DNA from: a virus
Reading direction: 5' to 3' (one strand)
IMG/VR virus record: IMGVR_UViG_3300037010_000295
Span: 1 to 36,682 of that record
Length of the DNA stretch: 36,682 bases
Below the pieces are notes generated by a model. It was given only the letters and a program-made list of their open reading frames with translations, had not been told where the DNA came from and did not search any database. Every line of letters starts with the position of its first letter. The stretch's first letter is position 1. Shown piece by piece: positions 8,301 to 16,964 of the stretch. The translations under genes were made by a program, and so were the position numbers.

Positions 8301-9044
8301 TTAAGATGGAACTATTGAACGTATATGTCTCGCCCACGCAGTCTTATCAGCCATTAAACTTATCGGTATATATTCTTTCATTTTGTCATTGTACATGCTG
8401 GCAGCATCTGAATATGATTCTACTAACGCTTCAATGTAAGGTAAGTCTTCACCGTTCTTTACAATAGCGTTCTTTAATTTAATTCCTCCGTTTGTATAAA
8501 TATACATTTTAGTGGCTAGGATAACAGCCTCAGCTAAAAATGGTAGTACCCTTGGGTTTGTATCATTTAAAAAAGCGTCATGTTCTAATACGACTCTCAT
8601 TGTCATAACTGGCATCCCAACATACCCATCTAGGTACACTGTGTTTTTACCAACTAACTGTACACGTGAATCACCAACTATCATTGGGTCTGATACAGCG
8701 GACGCAATAGTCGGTTTGATACTACCTACGCCAGCGTATCCATACCCAACATCTAACACAGACATAATTTCCTTGCCATTGGTTGGTCCATAACCAATGT
8801 TGTAAATTTGTCCAGTTGTGGTATGTTTAATCTTGCACCCCTGTACATTAATTTGCTCTTCTTTACCAGCAGTAACGTTCATGTCGGTGATAAGTATATC
8901 TAAAATAATCTCCTGTGTTATTCTTGCATCTAGTGTAATTGGTACCCCATCAAATTTCTGCATACCTTGTACAAAAATCATGTTTAGTAAGGGTAGTGGT
9001 ATCTCGCGTTTAATTCGTTGCAACAGATAGCTTCTATGGTTCAT
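8301..9044 (-). CDS. hypothetical protein (247 aa), possibly virion-associated
   Basis: I do not recognise the family. ATG at 9044 has AAAGGATG as ribosome site on the minus strand. The middle is Gly/Val-rich with beta strands (GYGPTNGKEIMSVLDVGYG, GYVGMPVMTMRVVL), and the C-terminus is helical. This composition resembles phage neck, tail-completion or adaptor proteins, but no specific motif confirms it. The gene is divergent from the TATATTATCT motif at 9107 and convergent with the unit ending at 8246. Confidence 0.7.
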   Translation of the reverse strand: MNHRSYLLQRIKREIPLPLLNMIFVQGMQKFDGVPITLDARITQEIILDILITDMNVTAGKEEQINVQGCKIKHTTTGQIYNIGYGPTNGKEIMSVLDVGYGYAGVGSIKPTIASAVSDPMIVGDSRVQLVGKNTVYLDGYVGMPVMTMRVVLEHDAFLNDTNPRVLPFLAEAVILATKMYIYTNGGIKLKNAIVKNGEDLPYIEALVESYSDAASMYNDKMKEYIPISLMADKTAWARHIRSIVPS

Positions 9045-9106
9045 AAATGCATCCTTTAATATTAATGGTACACCGCTATAGTGTAGGTTGAAAGATTACT
9101 TAGGTA

Positions 9107-9116
9107 TATATTATCT
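9107..9116 (+). promoter_or_regulatory. promoter motif TATATTATCT
   Basis: Exact copy, 54 nt upstream of the ATG at 9170 and 63 nt from the divergent start at 9044. Resembles the phiKZ early promoter core TATATTAC. Confidence 0.7.
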
Positions 9117-9169
9117 ATGTAGTAAAGTAATCAACTTTGCTATTTAAACTCATTTAACTGGAGAACACA

Positions 9170-9448
9170 ATGCCCAATACCGAAAATGAAATAGTGGACG
9201 CTATTAATGAAAAAAAAAATGGTTTAGAGAAATTATCATGGCACAATCCACATCAGTTCAGGATCGGAAACTGTTAAAAGTTTACGATTAAACAATGGTA
9301 TGCTAGTGGAAGAAACATGTGTAAACTTATGCTTCAAAAATTAATTGACCGTATAATCACTGATCCAGAAATACGTTTTACTTTAACTAACCGTCTGTTC
9401 GAACTGGAAAAAAGACTTGCTGTTTGCTACGACGCATTTGGCAAATAA
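9170..9448 (+). pseudogene. small gene with apparent compensating frameshifts
   Basis: ATG 9170 has a strong GGAGAAC ribosome site and encodes 35 residues to TAA 9275-9277. The same frame reopens and encodes a helical C-terminus (LIDRIITDPEIRF, LFELEKRLAVC) to TAA 9446-9448. Between them another frame, open 9228-9344, gives a plausible segment (SSGSETVKSLRLNNG, MLVEETCVN). A coherent ~90-residue protein would need one frame change near 9235 and the reverse change near 9330. A third frame starts MAQSTS at 9238, with an upstream sequence like that at 1116. Tiny overlapping genes, pseudogenisation or indel errors are all possible. Confidence 0.45.
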
Positions 9449-9514
9449 CAATTAACTTTACTATGTGCGGGTAACACCGTATAAACATTTTATCAACTAA
9501 GGAAAAAAAATATT

Positions 9515-10468
9515 ATGAAAAAGAATGTAACGAATGTCTATTTATTTGGTGGCTGTGGTTTAAGTTTAGGTGCGGCTTGTGACGTTGAGCAAGTTGGTGA
9601 CTTCAGTGGATTTGGTCAGCCCAATATGATTTATTTCGATTCATCAAAAGCAAATATCCCTGGGGGCGATACAAACGTTACACTCAGATCAGGCACTGAT
9701 GGTTTCGGTAAAGACCGCGAAGAAGCAAAGCGACTAATGGGTGACCAAATTGATCCGTTTTTAAGAGAAAACCCACCGACAGAATTCAATATTCTAGTGT
9801 TCTCATTATCGGGCGGCACGGGGTCTGTACTTGGTCCATTGGTAGTTGAAGCTATCAACCGATTAGGTAAAAACGTAGTTTCGATTGTTGTCCAAGCAGC
9901 TGAATGTGAAAAGTCAACTTCCAACACTCTGGAAACTATACGCGATCTGAACAAGGTGTCTAATCGTTTGAAAAAACCAGTTGTTGTTAGCTTCCACGAT
10001 AACTTCGGTCCAGACTGTACTATGGAAAGTGTGAATAAAGCAATCCATCAAGAATTGCGTACATTGATGATTTTGTGTAGCCAACAAAACGTAGGTCTTG
10101 ACAGTAGCGATATGGAAAAACTACTTGACTACACAACTGTTGTTCCCAACGTGAAACATCGGCTGGTTGATTTACTGATTAATTTCGGTAACGAACTCGA
10201 AGTCACAGGTGCAGTTTCCACAATTTCATTACTTGTAGACCCAATGTCACCCCCTCTGAACATCATTAAACATTGGGGTAAAAATGCATATATCCCAAGT
10301 AGTACAGTCGGTGCCACTAAAGTGCCAATGACCGATATGCACTTTATAACCACGCCTGTACTTATGGCAGCCCGCATGATTGAGTTAGAAAAATATCTGT
10401 CACATTTTCCGGCACATTTAAAAGCCATGGAAGACGCGGCGTATGATTTTGGTGATGACGAAGAGTAA
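9515..10468 (+). CDS. phuZ: PhuZ-type phage tubulin
   Basis: This is the phage tubulin/FtsZ-family GTPase that polymerises into a spindle, centres the phage nucleus and moves capsids. The N-terminus has FGGCGLSLGAA. The tubulin signature is LSGGTGSVLGP, with GGTGS at residues 100-104. Around 145-170 are the helices and strand expected of the GTPase core. The C-terminus ends acidic (DFGDDEE), as expected of the tail needed for filament contacts in PhuZ. At 317 aa it matches phiKZ gp39. Codon use is richer in G/C-ending codons than most neighbours, suggesting strong expression. An AAGGA site lies upstream and a terminator follows. Confidence 0.95.
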   Translation: MKKNVTNVYLFGGCGLSLGAACDVEQVGDFSGFGQPNMIYFDSSKANIPGGDTNVTLRSGTDGFGKDREEAKRLMGDQIDPFLRENPPTEFNILVFSLSGGTGSVLGPLVVEAINRLGKNVVSIVVQAAECEKSTSNTLETIRDLNKVSNRLKKPVVVSFHDNFGPDCTMESVNKAIHQELRTLMILCSQQNVGLDSSDMEKLLDYTTVVPNVKHRLVDLLINFGNELEVTGAVSTISLLVDPMSPPLNIIKHWGKNAYIPSSTVGATKVPMTDMHFITTPVLMAARMIELEKYLSHFPAHLKAMEDAAYDFGDDEE

Positions 10469-10478
10469 GTAAACACTG

Positions 10479-10521
10479 GAGTGGTGGGTTTTATTACCAC
10501 CACTCTTTCTTCTATTTTTTT
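10479..10521 (+). terminator. intrinsic terminator after phuZ
   Basis: GAGTGGTGG (10479-10487) pairs perfectly with CCACCACTC (10497-10505), followed by a pyrimidine stretch and seven T. Confidence 0.85.
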
Positions 10522-10536
10522 ACGGATATTTTGAAT

Positions 10537-11208
10537 ATGCAGTACATTAGTGAAACGTTATGTTTCAACTGGCCATCGTTAGTTGAACAGATAGTTATGA
10601 ACTTCTGTAATAGATATAAATTGGTAGGAGGGAAAGAGTCGTATGACAAGTTATCATTGGCTATTCGTGACGCCATAGTTAACCTAATCAAACTTGAAAT
10701 TGAAGAAGCCACCGGTGGAGCACAAGGATTTAACCAAACTGGTTTCCTTAGAGAAAATGTATACGAAGCATTATTTGAACATCTTGGCGTTAGTATGCGT
10801 GGCGGTGACACAGTGTACAATTTTATACATGAAACGTTTTACGACCATACGGACTTTCACTATATAATCCGCGAGTTAACTAAAGCTATTGAAGAAAAAG
10901 GGATTTATTCACTATGGGAAGTGTCGATAGTTGCTGAACGATTTGATATACTTGAAACAGGTGACATTCGATTACTACAGTGGGAAGCTCTAACGCATAG
11001 GAATGACGAATGGTGTCAGGATGTGTATGAAGCTGCACGTAAAGCATCACAGCAGCAGATATGTAACATGGAAAACGAAGACGTTATTGAAGACGTCAAT
11101 ATCACTTGTTTAGCACACCCGATGGTAAACCGCAACCCAAAAGACATTAAGCCGAGCTGGGCAGCAGAGATGGATATACTTCGTCAACTACGAAGCCAGC
11201 GGTGGTGA
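10537..11208 (+). CDS. hypothetical protein (223 aa)
   Basis: I do not recognise it. ATG 10537 (MQYISETLCF) is preferred over a TTG six bases upstream; the ribosome site is weak (GGA at 10524). The protein is acidic and predicted mostly helical, with segments such as LIKLEIEEATGG and IIRELTKAIEEKG. There are no membrane segments or catalytic motifs. It starts a three-gene run with the next two genes, separated by 1 and 9 nt. Confidence 0.75.
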   Translation: MQYISETLCFNWPSLVEQIVMNFCNRYKLVGGKESYDKLSLAIRDAIVNLIKLEIEEATGGAQGFNQTGFLRENVYEALFEHLGVSMRGGDTVYNFIHETFYDHTDFHYIIRELTKAIEEKGIYSLWEVSIVAERFDILETGDIRLLQWEALTHRNDEWCQDVYEAARKASQQQICNMENEDVIEDVNITCLAHPMVNRNPKDIKPSWAAEMDILRQLRSQRW

Positions 11209-11209
11209 T

Positions 11210-11596
11210 ATGTTTTCCAGCATTTTTATTCCTCATGCAGTAGAAGACGTTTACATATTCGAATACGGTTCACTATACAACGTTTATAAAAGCGTAGTGT
11301 TACCGTACTGTAATTTATCTTGGTTTGGATTTGATGTAAAGAATTTACTTGGGAATCTCCTACTTGAAGCTTTACACCTCCATCCAAAAAGAACGATTGA
11401 TACCAGTTGTCTAAATGAGTACATACCGTCTGATATACTAAAGTGCTTCTTAACGCAAATTGAACACTATGCAGATGGTGTGTCACATATAGCGTATGAA
11501 AACCTACATGATAAAGGTCTAATAATAACCCACTACACATTAGAAAATAATAACCTACTGGTTCACACTGTGAACTACGTATACACTTACAGATAA
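11210..11596 (+). CDS. hypothetical protein (128 aa)
   Basis: I do not recognise it. Its ATG follows the previous TGA by one base, with GGTGGTGAT as likely ribosome site, so it is coupled to the upstream gene. The sequence is rich in Tyr, Leu and His and has an N-terminal strand-like region (FIPHAVEDVYIFEYG). It has no recognised motif. Confidence 0.7.
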   Translation: MFSSIFIPHAVEDVYIFEYGSLYNVYKSVVLPYCNLSWFGFDVKNLLGNLLLEALHLHPKRTIDTSCLNEYIPSDILKCFLTQIEHYADGVSHIAYENLHDKGLIITHYTLENNNLLVHTVNYVYTYR

Positions 11597-11605
11597 GGAG
11601 AAGTT

Positions 11606-12028
11606 ATGGCTGAAATGATACACACTGACCAAATTCTTTCAAACGATGTCATTTCGTTTACGACATACGGTAGTAGCATTATACCCAATGTCGTAAACGC
11701 AAAAGTTTTAGCGATTGAAAGCGGTGACGGTTTAGTTAACCCAACACAAGCGGCTGTTAATGCCGCTAACATTTACCCGGCGATACCAAATGCACCCGGT
11801 GCAATTTTATCACGAGACTATCTAAGTTATAGATACTTTCGATTAAGGTTAGCCGATGGCTCTCAGGTTGAAATAGCTGAACCGTGGATTAACCCTGTTA
11901 GTTTATCCAGAATGGTCCGCTCCACAGCAACAGTGGTGATTCACGATTTTGACCCCACCCAACAACAAAACCTTTTAAGTATTTTAGCAGCTAAGGGTTT
12001 TATTAAAGTAGAAATCTCAGTACAATAA
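11606..12028 (+). CDS. hypothetical protein (140 aa)
   Basis: An AAGGAGAAG site precedes ATG 11606. The N-terminal half is Ala/Val/Asn-rich. The C-terminal half looks like a small beta-rich domain (FRLRLADGSQVEIAEPWI, then STATVVIHDF and a helix LLSILAAKGF). It is not recognised. It ends the three-gene run that follows phuZ and is separated from the DNA polymerase gene by a hairpin. Confidence 0.75.
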   Translation: MAEMIHTDQILSNDVISFTTYGSSIIPNVVNAKVLAIESGDGLVNPTQAAVNAANIYPAIPNAPGAILSRDYLSYRYFRLRLADGSQVEIAEPWINPVSLSRMVRSTATVVIHDFDPTQQQNLLSILAAKGFIKVEISVQ

Positions 12029-12036
12029 CCTAGTAT

Positions 12037-12073
12037 GTGTATTGTCTATACTGTAATGGTATAGACAATACAC
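12037..12073 (+). terminator. 15-bp hairpin upstream of the DNA polymerase gene
   Basis: GTGTATTGTCTATAC pairs with GTATAGACAATACAC around a 7-nt loop. No T-run follows, and the end is only 11 nt before ATG 12084, close to its GGAG ribosome site. It could therefore influence polymerase translation as well as mark a transcript end. Confidence 0.6.
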
Positions 12074-12083
12074 TGGAGCATTT

Positions 12084-14360
12084 ATGTTACACAATAGAGA
12101 TTTATTCATACAGGCACCAGAGTGCTACAGCCGAAACTTAGACATTATTGAAGAGTCCATCTTAACGTATGCTCATTTTTTTCATTTAAAATCTGGAAAT
12201 CCGATGGATGTATGCGTGGACTACATCCGTAAGAAAACATCTGCTGGTGAAAAGTTTGAATTAAAACCAATCACGTTAATGGGTTTACAACAAGATGAAA
12301 ACGGTGACAGAGTTGTAGCGCATATTAATTTTCATAAGTTCATTACTTCTACTAAGCGTAATAGACACATCTTAACCCCCAACGTTGCGCTGTACTATCA
12401 CCCAGACGTCAAACAATCTCCGCTAGTTAAATACATTAAAGGTAAAAAGAAAAAACGTAAGGCGGTTAAACGCGCTGGACAAATCGCTGAACAACTTGGT
12501 GACTATGAAGAATTTGCGATTAACAATAACTTAGAGTATGCTATTAAGATTCTAACAAATAGTTTATCCGGTGCACACGCTTCGAAATACAACCCGCTGT
12601 GGAACGAGTCGGCACATAGTACACTCACTTCAATCTCGAGAGTGTTTGTATCATACTCTAATGCTAGCACTGAACGTTTCCTTATGGGTAATCGACATTA
12701 CTGGTCTAAAGATGTAGTATTAGAAAACATTTTAACAATCACTCGCAACACAGATTACGTTGCGCTAAAGCAAATCGTTGATAAATATAACCTGCACATT
12801 CCCACCGCCGATGAAGTGATGGAAATGATTGAACGTTCTACTACGTTTTATTGGTATAGCCAACAACAACTATTAGACATTAGACTTCTAGTTAGTAAAC
12901 TTAATAAACTACAGAGAGTGTCGTTTTTGTATACTGGTGATTTCTACAGTCTTTATACATTAAATGATAGTTTTGTAAGAGAATTCTTAGACGACTTAAT
13001 GTCAGTGAGTAACGTCATTGATAATTATCCAGATGCTAACTTAGACGATATTGTTGCAGGTACAAATACCGGTATCGCATCATTGGCGTGTATTTACTGT
13101 ATGGAGTTCTTAAAAGGCTCTATGGTTTCCAAAGTTAAAGTTGAGTCTCCAGAAAATTACAGAGTTTATGTTAATACGATTCTACATATCGAGTTAACTC
13201 TGTTGAAATACGAAGACTTATTAGTAACGTTCTACCGTACTGAAAATTTACCATCTTCAATCTTTTCATTTCCGTCATCTATTCGTAGAGCTGTTATTGG
13301 GTCTGACACTGACTCAGTGATGTACACTGTTCAACAACAAGTAATCTGGAAGTATGGTAGATTAGAATTAGGTCCAGACACACCTAAGTTTTCAAACACT
13401 ATATCGTTCCTGAACAATGTGGTAGTTGACCACTGCTTAGTTGTTATTGGTAAACAAATGGGTGTTGCTGATTCTGAGCTACTTACATTAAGAATGAAGA
13501 ATGAGTTTGAGTTCTACGTGTATATGCGTGCGAATAGAGCTAAACACTATGCAACATTAATGACATCTAAAGAAGGTCTTGTGTTTAGTAAACCGAGGTC
13601 TGAGATTAAAGGGGTGGGTTTAAAGGATTCAAAGATACCAAAATTTGTTATGAGTTCGTTAGATGATGAACTTGTAAAGATTATGACACTGTTATCTAAC
13701 GATGGTACTATTGAAGCGTTTCCGGTTATGCAAAGAATCGCTAACTTTGAACATTTAATTTATCAGTCTTTACTAAAAGGTGATATCACCTACTTAGTTG
13801 GTATAAATATAAACACTAAGGAGGGATATAAAAACCCAATGTCCAGTAACTATTTACATTACAAGTTATGGACTGAAGTATTTGCTCCAATCTTTGGTAA
13901 CATTTCTGAACCACCATATCGTGCAGTTAAGGTTTCAACTGTAGTTGGTAAAAAGAAGTTATTTGCAGAATGGTTGGCTACTGCTGATAAACATATCGCA
14001 GAGCCTCTAATGGCGTGGATGGCAGATAATAATAAAGATTGTTTTAAACAGATACTACTACCTTTAGAAATCGTCGCTGGAGGCGTTCCTAAGGAGTTTT
14101 TATCAATGCTAGATTTACGTAGCACCGTAGCAGATATATCGGCTGGCTATTACATAGTCTTGGAAATGATGGGGTTCTACTTTGATAACGTGCATAACAC
14201 GCAATTGGTATCAGACAGAATGCCATATCGTGAAGAATTTGGTTTACCTGGAGGTAGAACTATCGAGAGTATTATTGGATCTAGTATGGAAGTGGATGAC
14301 GACGAGGAAGATGCCTTTGCTGAATTTACTGAAGTTGAAGAACCAGAAGAAGAAGATTAA
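12084..14360 (+). CDS. family B DNA polymerase, catalytic (C-terminal) part
   Basis: This replicative polymerase subunit carries family B motif B as ILTNSLSGA (N159 onward) and motif C as SDTDSVMY, with the catalytic aspartates at D408 and D410. The N-terminal ~150 residues hold a very basic stretch (GKKKKRKAVKR). No 3'-5' exonuclease motifs and no clear motif A (DxxSLYP) are visible, so these must lie in another polypeptide, consistent with a split polymerase as in phiKZ-like phages. The distance between motifs B and C is unusually long (~250 residues), indicating an insertion. The C-terminus is strongly acidic. The start ATG has GGAG upstream. Confidence 0.85.
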   Translation: MLHNRDLFIQAPECYSRNLDIIEESILTYAHFFHLKSGNPMDVCVDYIRKKTSAGEKFELKPITLMGLQQDENGDRVVAHINFHKFITSTKRNRHILTPNVALYYHPDVKQSPLVKYIKGKKKKRKAVKRAGQIAEQLGDYEEFAINNNLEYAIKILTNSLSGAHASKYNPLWNESAHSTLTSISRVFVSYSNASTERFLMGNRHYWSKDVVLENILTITRNTDYVALKQIVDKYNLHIPTADEVMEMIERSTTFYWYSQQQLLDIRLLVSKLNKLQRVSFLYTGDFYSLYTLNDSFVREFLDDLMSVSNVIDNYPDANLDDIVAGTNTGIASLACIYCMEFLKGSMVSKVKVESPENYRVYVNTILHIELTLLKYEDLLVTFYRTENLPSSIFSFPSSIRRAVIGSDTDSVMYTVQQQVIWKYGRLELGPDTPKFSNTISFLNNVVVDHCLVVIGKQMGVADSELLTLRMKNEFEFYVYMRANRAKHYATLMTSKEGLVFSKPRSEIKGVGLKDSKIPKFVMSSLDDELVKIMTLLSNDGTIEAFPVMQRIANFEHLIYQSLLKGDITYLVGININTKEGYKNPMSSNYLHYKLWTEVFAPIFGNISEPPYRAVKVSTVVGKKKLFAEWLATADKHIAEPLMAWMADNNKDCFKQILLPLEIVAGGVPKEFLSMLDLRSTVADISAGYYIVLEMMGFYFDNVHNTQLVSDRMPYREEFGLPGGRTIESIIGSSMEVDDDEEDAFAEFTEVEEPEEED

Positions 14361-14369
14361 CATAGAGGT

Positions 14370-14708
14370 GTGTTTGAGAATACGGTATATTCGATTTATA
14401 ACACTGGCATTGTGGAAAACTTATGTGTTAAACGAGAAACAACTTATCACGACGAAACACCAACTGGTAACGATTGGTTCTTCACACCTCTACTTGGGAA
14501 CGTTGATGCGGACTCGAGTAGGGACACGTCATACTTATTTGATAAGATGGAAACTGACCATTCACCAAATGTACCTATGTCCTTCCATACATCTGAGAGA
14601 GATGATTGTTAGGATGAGGCTGATATGTTCATTATCTGGTCTGAAGATGATGTACATGGTTTAATAGATAGGTTGTTTAAAGCTTTAACTACTGTAGACA
14701 CCGCATAA
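14370..14708 (+). pseudogene. small gene(s) downstream of the DNA polymerase, split by an in-frame TAG
   Basis: After the polymerase TAA the same frame is open for 83 codons, to TAG 14610-14612. It has acidic, protein-like composition (for example RDTSYLFDKMETDHSP). It then stays open to TAA 14706-14708 (MFIIWSEDDVHGLIDRLFK). The first part lacks a good start: AGAGG lies too close to GTG 14370. The last 27 codons could be separate, since AGGATGAGG sits 4-5 nt before ATG 14625. Options are one gene with a nonsense codon, two small genes, or a former C-terminal extension of the polymerase. The overlapping frame 14182-14664 has implausible composition. Confidence 0.4.
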
Positions 14709-14770
14709 ACTTATATTTTAGTTTATCGTGTGTTTACAGAGCTGTTAACTGTTATCTTAGAGTGTCGATT

Positions 14771-14797
14771 ACGCCAATAGGATTTTTCTATTGGCGT
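14771..14797 (+). terminator. hairpin ACGCCAATAG / CTATTGGCGT
   Basis: Ten perfect pairs around a 7-nt loop, without a downstream T-run. It sits between the broken region and the next small gene. Confidence 0.6.
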
Positions 14798-14842
14798 AAC
14801 GAAATATGTAACTGAAAATATAACAACAAAAAGAGGTTCGTA

Positions 14843-15031
14843 ATGCAAAGAAAGTTCAGTATCGTTCGAAGAGCTGCTGTAAAAAACGTAATATGTTGGC
14901 CCACTGAATCAGATATACCTGAGACCAGAATACCCAGAGATAGACACACGTTGTTGATGATGAAAGAGTTAGATTTATACCAGTTAAACCACAATAGTGT
15001 ACCGTTACAGAACTACAAGAGTTGTCACTAA
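14843..15031 (+). CDS. small hypothetical protein (62 aa)
   Basis: ATG 14843 has an AAGAGG ribosome site 6 nt upstream. The product is basic at the start (MQRKFSIVRRAAVKNV) and polar after. It is flanked by hairpins on both sides and so forms a single-gene unit. No family recognised; it is longer than chance would favour and has a good start signal. Confidence 0.55.
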   Translation: MQRKFSIVRRAAVKNVICWPTESDIPETRIPRDRHTLLMMKELDLYQLNHNSVPLQNYKSCH

Positions 15032-15048
15032 GTTATAACCCTATAGTC

Positions 15049-15074
15049 AACCCACCAAGTATGAATGGTGGGTT
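15049..15074 (+). terminator. 9-bp hairpin after the 62-aa gene
   Basis: AACCCACCA pairs with TGGTGGGTT around an 8-nt loop. It is the first of two hairpins between convergent genes. Confidence 0.6.
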
Positions 15075-15094
15075 AGTAATAAACAGATAACCGT

Positions 15095-15128
15095 AGTAGC
15101 ACCCAGTCATTAATGACTGGGTGCTACT
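15095..15128. terminator. perfect palindrome between convergent genes
   Basis: The 34-nt perfect palindrome (AGTAGCACCCAGTCATT and complement) lies two bases from the stop of the minus-strand gene, so it can act in both directions. There is no long T-run on either strand. Confidence 0.65.
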
Positions 15129-15130
15129 AG

Positions 15131-16195
15131 TTAAACGTTTTCAAAGAACTCTTTTATTTTTTTGTACTTTAACATCGTTGCATCTAACATTGCAGGACTC
15201 ATGTGTGTAAGTCTACTATGGTCGTTTACAAACCTATCCACCTTATGCAATATAGTTACCGCATTGGTTGCATTACCCTTACTATTATCAACCATAAAAG
15301 TTAACGGAAATGCCCAATTGACAAACGTATAGAACATTACCCAATACGTATAACTGTTTGATGAACCAATGCACATTGGCATTGCTGTTAAGTAATCCGG
15401 ACTGTAGATTAATGGTATTTCAGAGAGTCCTTTAATGTAAGGTTTATTACTAGTCTTAATGCTCGAAATAATCGTTTTAAGCGGTTTTTCAATCACACCC
15501 TCATAACCTATCACAAAACTTCTTTCGTGTCTCTCATAAGGCATAGGTTCACGATTTACGATATAATAGAGTCTGTTTCTAACTGCGATGTCAATGTACT
15601 CATTTACTAACCCAGGGACTACCCATTTCATAATGAAATCCACTAGGTTATCCCTATCACTTTCTGGAAGTAACAATTGTGCGTTATTCCACTGTTGTAG
15701 CTGATATGCAAATAAAGGCAAATCGATTCCAATAACCGAATAGTTTTCAGTGGTTTTTATCTGGTGATCTAACTGAGCTGTGAAGATTTCCATTGATGTA
15801 AATGGATGGTCTAAGACCCGTAAAGCCCTTATCTTATCCCAAGGTACATCCGTAAACTGATCGTCGAATGTAGTAGCTACTACAGCACTATTTTCGGTAT
15901 ATATAAACTTGTGGTGTAACTTACCAAACCCATTTCTATTCGTTATAGCTAACGGGTTACATATCTTGTCTAGTGAATTATCTACTACGCCATATATGTC
16001 CTTTAAACTCATAAACTCAGATAGCACGTAACATAACTTAATTAAAAGATGGTTACCAGATAGTGTTCCACCTGACATTCGGTGTAGTGAATTCTGATAG
16101 TCTACTCGTTCAGAGATTAAGTCTCTTAATCGCGGTAGTTGGCTGGAAACTAATGTTCCGGTATTCGCAATAGACCTCGTAAATAATCGGTACAT
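15131..16195 (-). CDS. hypothetical protein (354 aa)
   Basis: I do not recognise it. ATG at 16195 (MYRLFTRSIA) is chosen because AGGAGG lies 4 nt upstream on the minus strand; a GTG at 16216 would absorb that ribosome site. The protein mixes helical and beta regions, with aromatic-rich segments (SYTYWVMFYTFVNWAF) that are hydrophobic but probably not a true membrane helix. The start is divergent from the TATATTATCT motif at 16247. A virion role is possible but unsupported. Confidence 0.75.
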   Translation of the reverse strand: MYRLFTRSIANTGTLVSSQLPRLRDLISERVDYQNSLHRMSGGTLSGNHLLIKLCYVLSEFMSLKDIYGVVDNSLDKICNPLAITNRNGFGKLHHKFIYTENSAVVATTFDDQFTDVPWDKIRALRVLDHPFTSMEIFTAQLDHQIKTTENYSVIGIDLPLFAYQLQQWNNAQLLLPESDRDNLVDFIMKWVVPGLVNEYIDIAVRNRLYYIVNREPMPYERHERSFVIGYEGVIEKPLKTIISSIKTSNKPYIKGLSEIPLIYSPDYLTAMPMCIGSSNSYTYWVMFYTFVNWAFPLTFMVDNSKGNATNAVTILHKVDRFVNDHSRLTHMSPAMLDATMLKYKKIKEFFENV

Positions 16196-16246
16196 AGACC
16201 CTCCTAATAATGACACAGGATTAGAAACTGAACTATGTGTGAAGCA

Positions 16247-16256
16247 TATATTATCT
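16247..16256 (+). promoter_or_regulatory. promoter motif TATATTATCT
   Basis: Exact copy, 52 nt upstream of ATG 16309 and 51 nt from the divergent start at 16195. Confidence 0.7.
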
Positions 16257-16308
16257 GTGTGTAATCGTAACTAGATTACAACCGTTTACTTTACTAGGAG
16301 ATTAAATT

Positions 16309-16815
16309 ATGGCACATTACATAGGTAAGCTAGCACGACCTAAAAAACAAGCAGTTAAAGTTATGTACACTGGGTACGATATATTCGTATGGAAATCTGA
16401 TTGTGACAACGGAGTGTATTATTATAATGCTTTAAACTTTAAAACCAAATGTGAATTATCTGCTAAAGTTGTATCTGATATTGCATTAGCCTTAAGTCAG
16501 TTCCCTGAAAGATTCTCACACGGTGTTCGTATAACGTTTAAATGCTACCCACGGTTTGCTACTGGAACTGTAACCCACGTGTATGATATAGTCGATTACA
16601 TGACCGTAAAAGATGGTATCGTGGAATACGGAAGTGAATGGAAAGAAATACTTAGGGTACTTAATGGAACGTTTGACAAGCAGGACTTTGATAAATTTGA
16701 TTTTGTTAGAAAAGAATACAAAGGTGTCATTGGTAAATTAACCCCATTGACTAACCAATTGTCTTTCACAAGACTTCGTGGACATGAACCAAAGTCTCTG
16801 TTTGTCACAATCTGA
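16309..16815 (+). CDS. hypothetical protein (168 aa)
   Basis: ATG 16309 has AGGAGATTAAATT upstream and a promoter motif 52 nt away, so expression is well supported. The protein is alpha/beta with many Tyr, Lys and Val residues and a strand-rich N-terminal half (YDIFVWKSD, VYYYNALNF). I recognise no family. It stands alone before a terminator. Confidence 0.75.
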   Translation: MAHYIGKLARPKKQAVKVMYTGYDIFVWKSDCDNGVYYYNALNFKTKCELSAKVVSDIALALSQFPERFSHGVRITFKCYPRFATGTVTHVYDIVDYMTVKDGIVEYGSEWKEILRVLNGTFDKQDFDKFDFVRKEYKGVIGKLTPLTNQLSFTRLRGHEPKSLFVTI

Positions 16816-16825
16816 ATTTGAATTT

Positions 16826-16878
16826 ACATAATGGATCCACTTGTAACTTGAGTGTTTCCATTATGTATTTATTTTTTT
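16826..16878 (+). terminator. intrinsic terminator after the 168-aa gene
   Basis: ACATAATGGA (16826-16835) pairs perfectly with TCCATTATGT (16857-16866); the loop can pair further (CACTT with AGTG). Seven T follow at 16872. Confidence 0.75.
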
Positions 16879-16964
16879 ATTACCATTGCTTGTTATATGT
16901 AGTAAATTTTACAACCCCCCTGTTACCCTAGTACCCTACCTATCTAAAATGTCATAGTAAATAT

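Noticed and set aside
1396-14612. Genome-wide TAA or TAG reassignment to explain in-frame stops
   Set aside because: TAA ends most intact genes, and TAG ends the 169-aa gene, the 553-aa gene and the SSB-like gene with sensible C-termini. No suppressor tRNA is visible.
14182-14664. Open frame of 160 codons overlapping the end of the DNA polymerase
   Set aside because: Composition is unlike a real protein (runs of Met, Leu, Arg and Thr from out-of-frame reading), and it overlaps a clear gene without a ribosome site.
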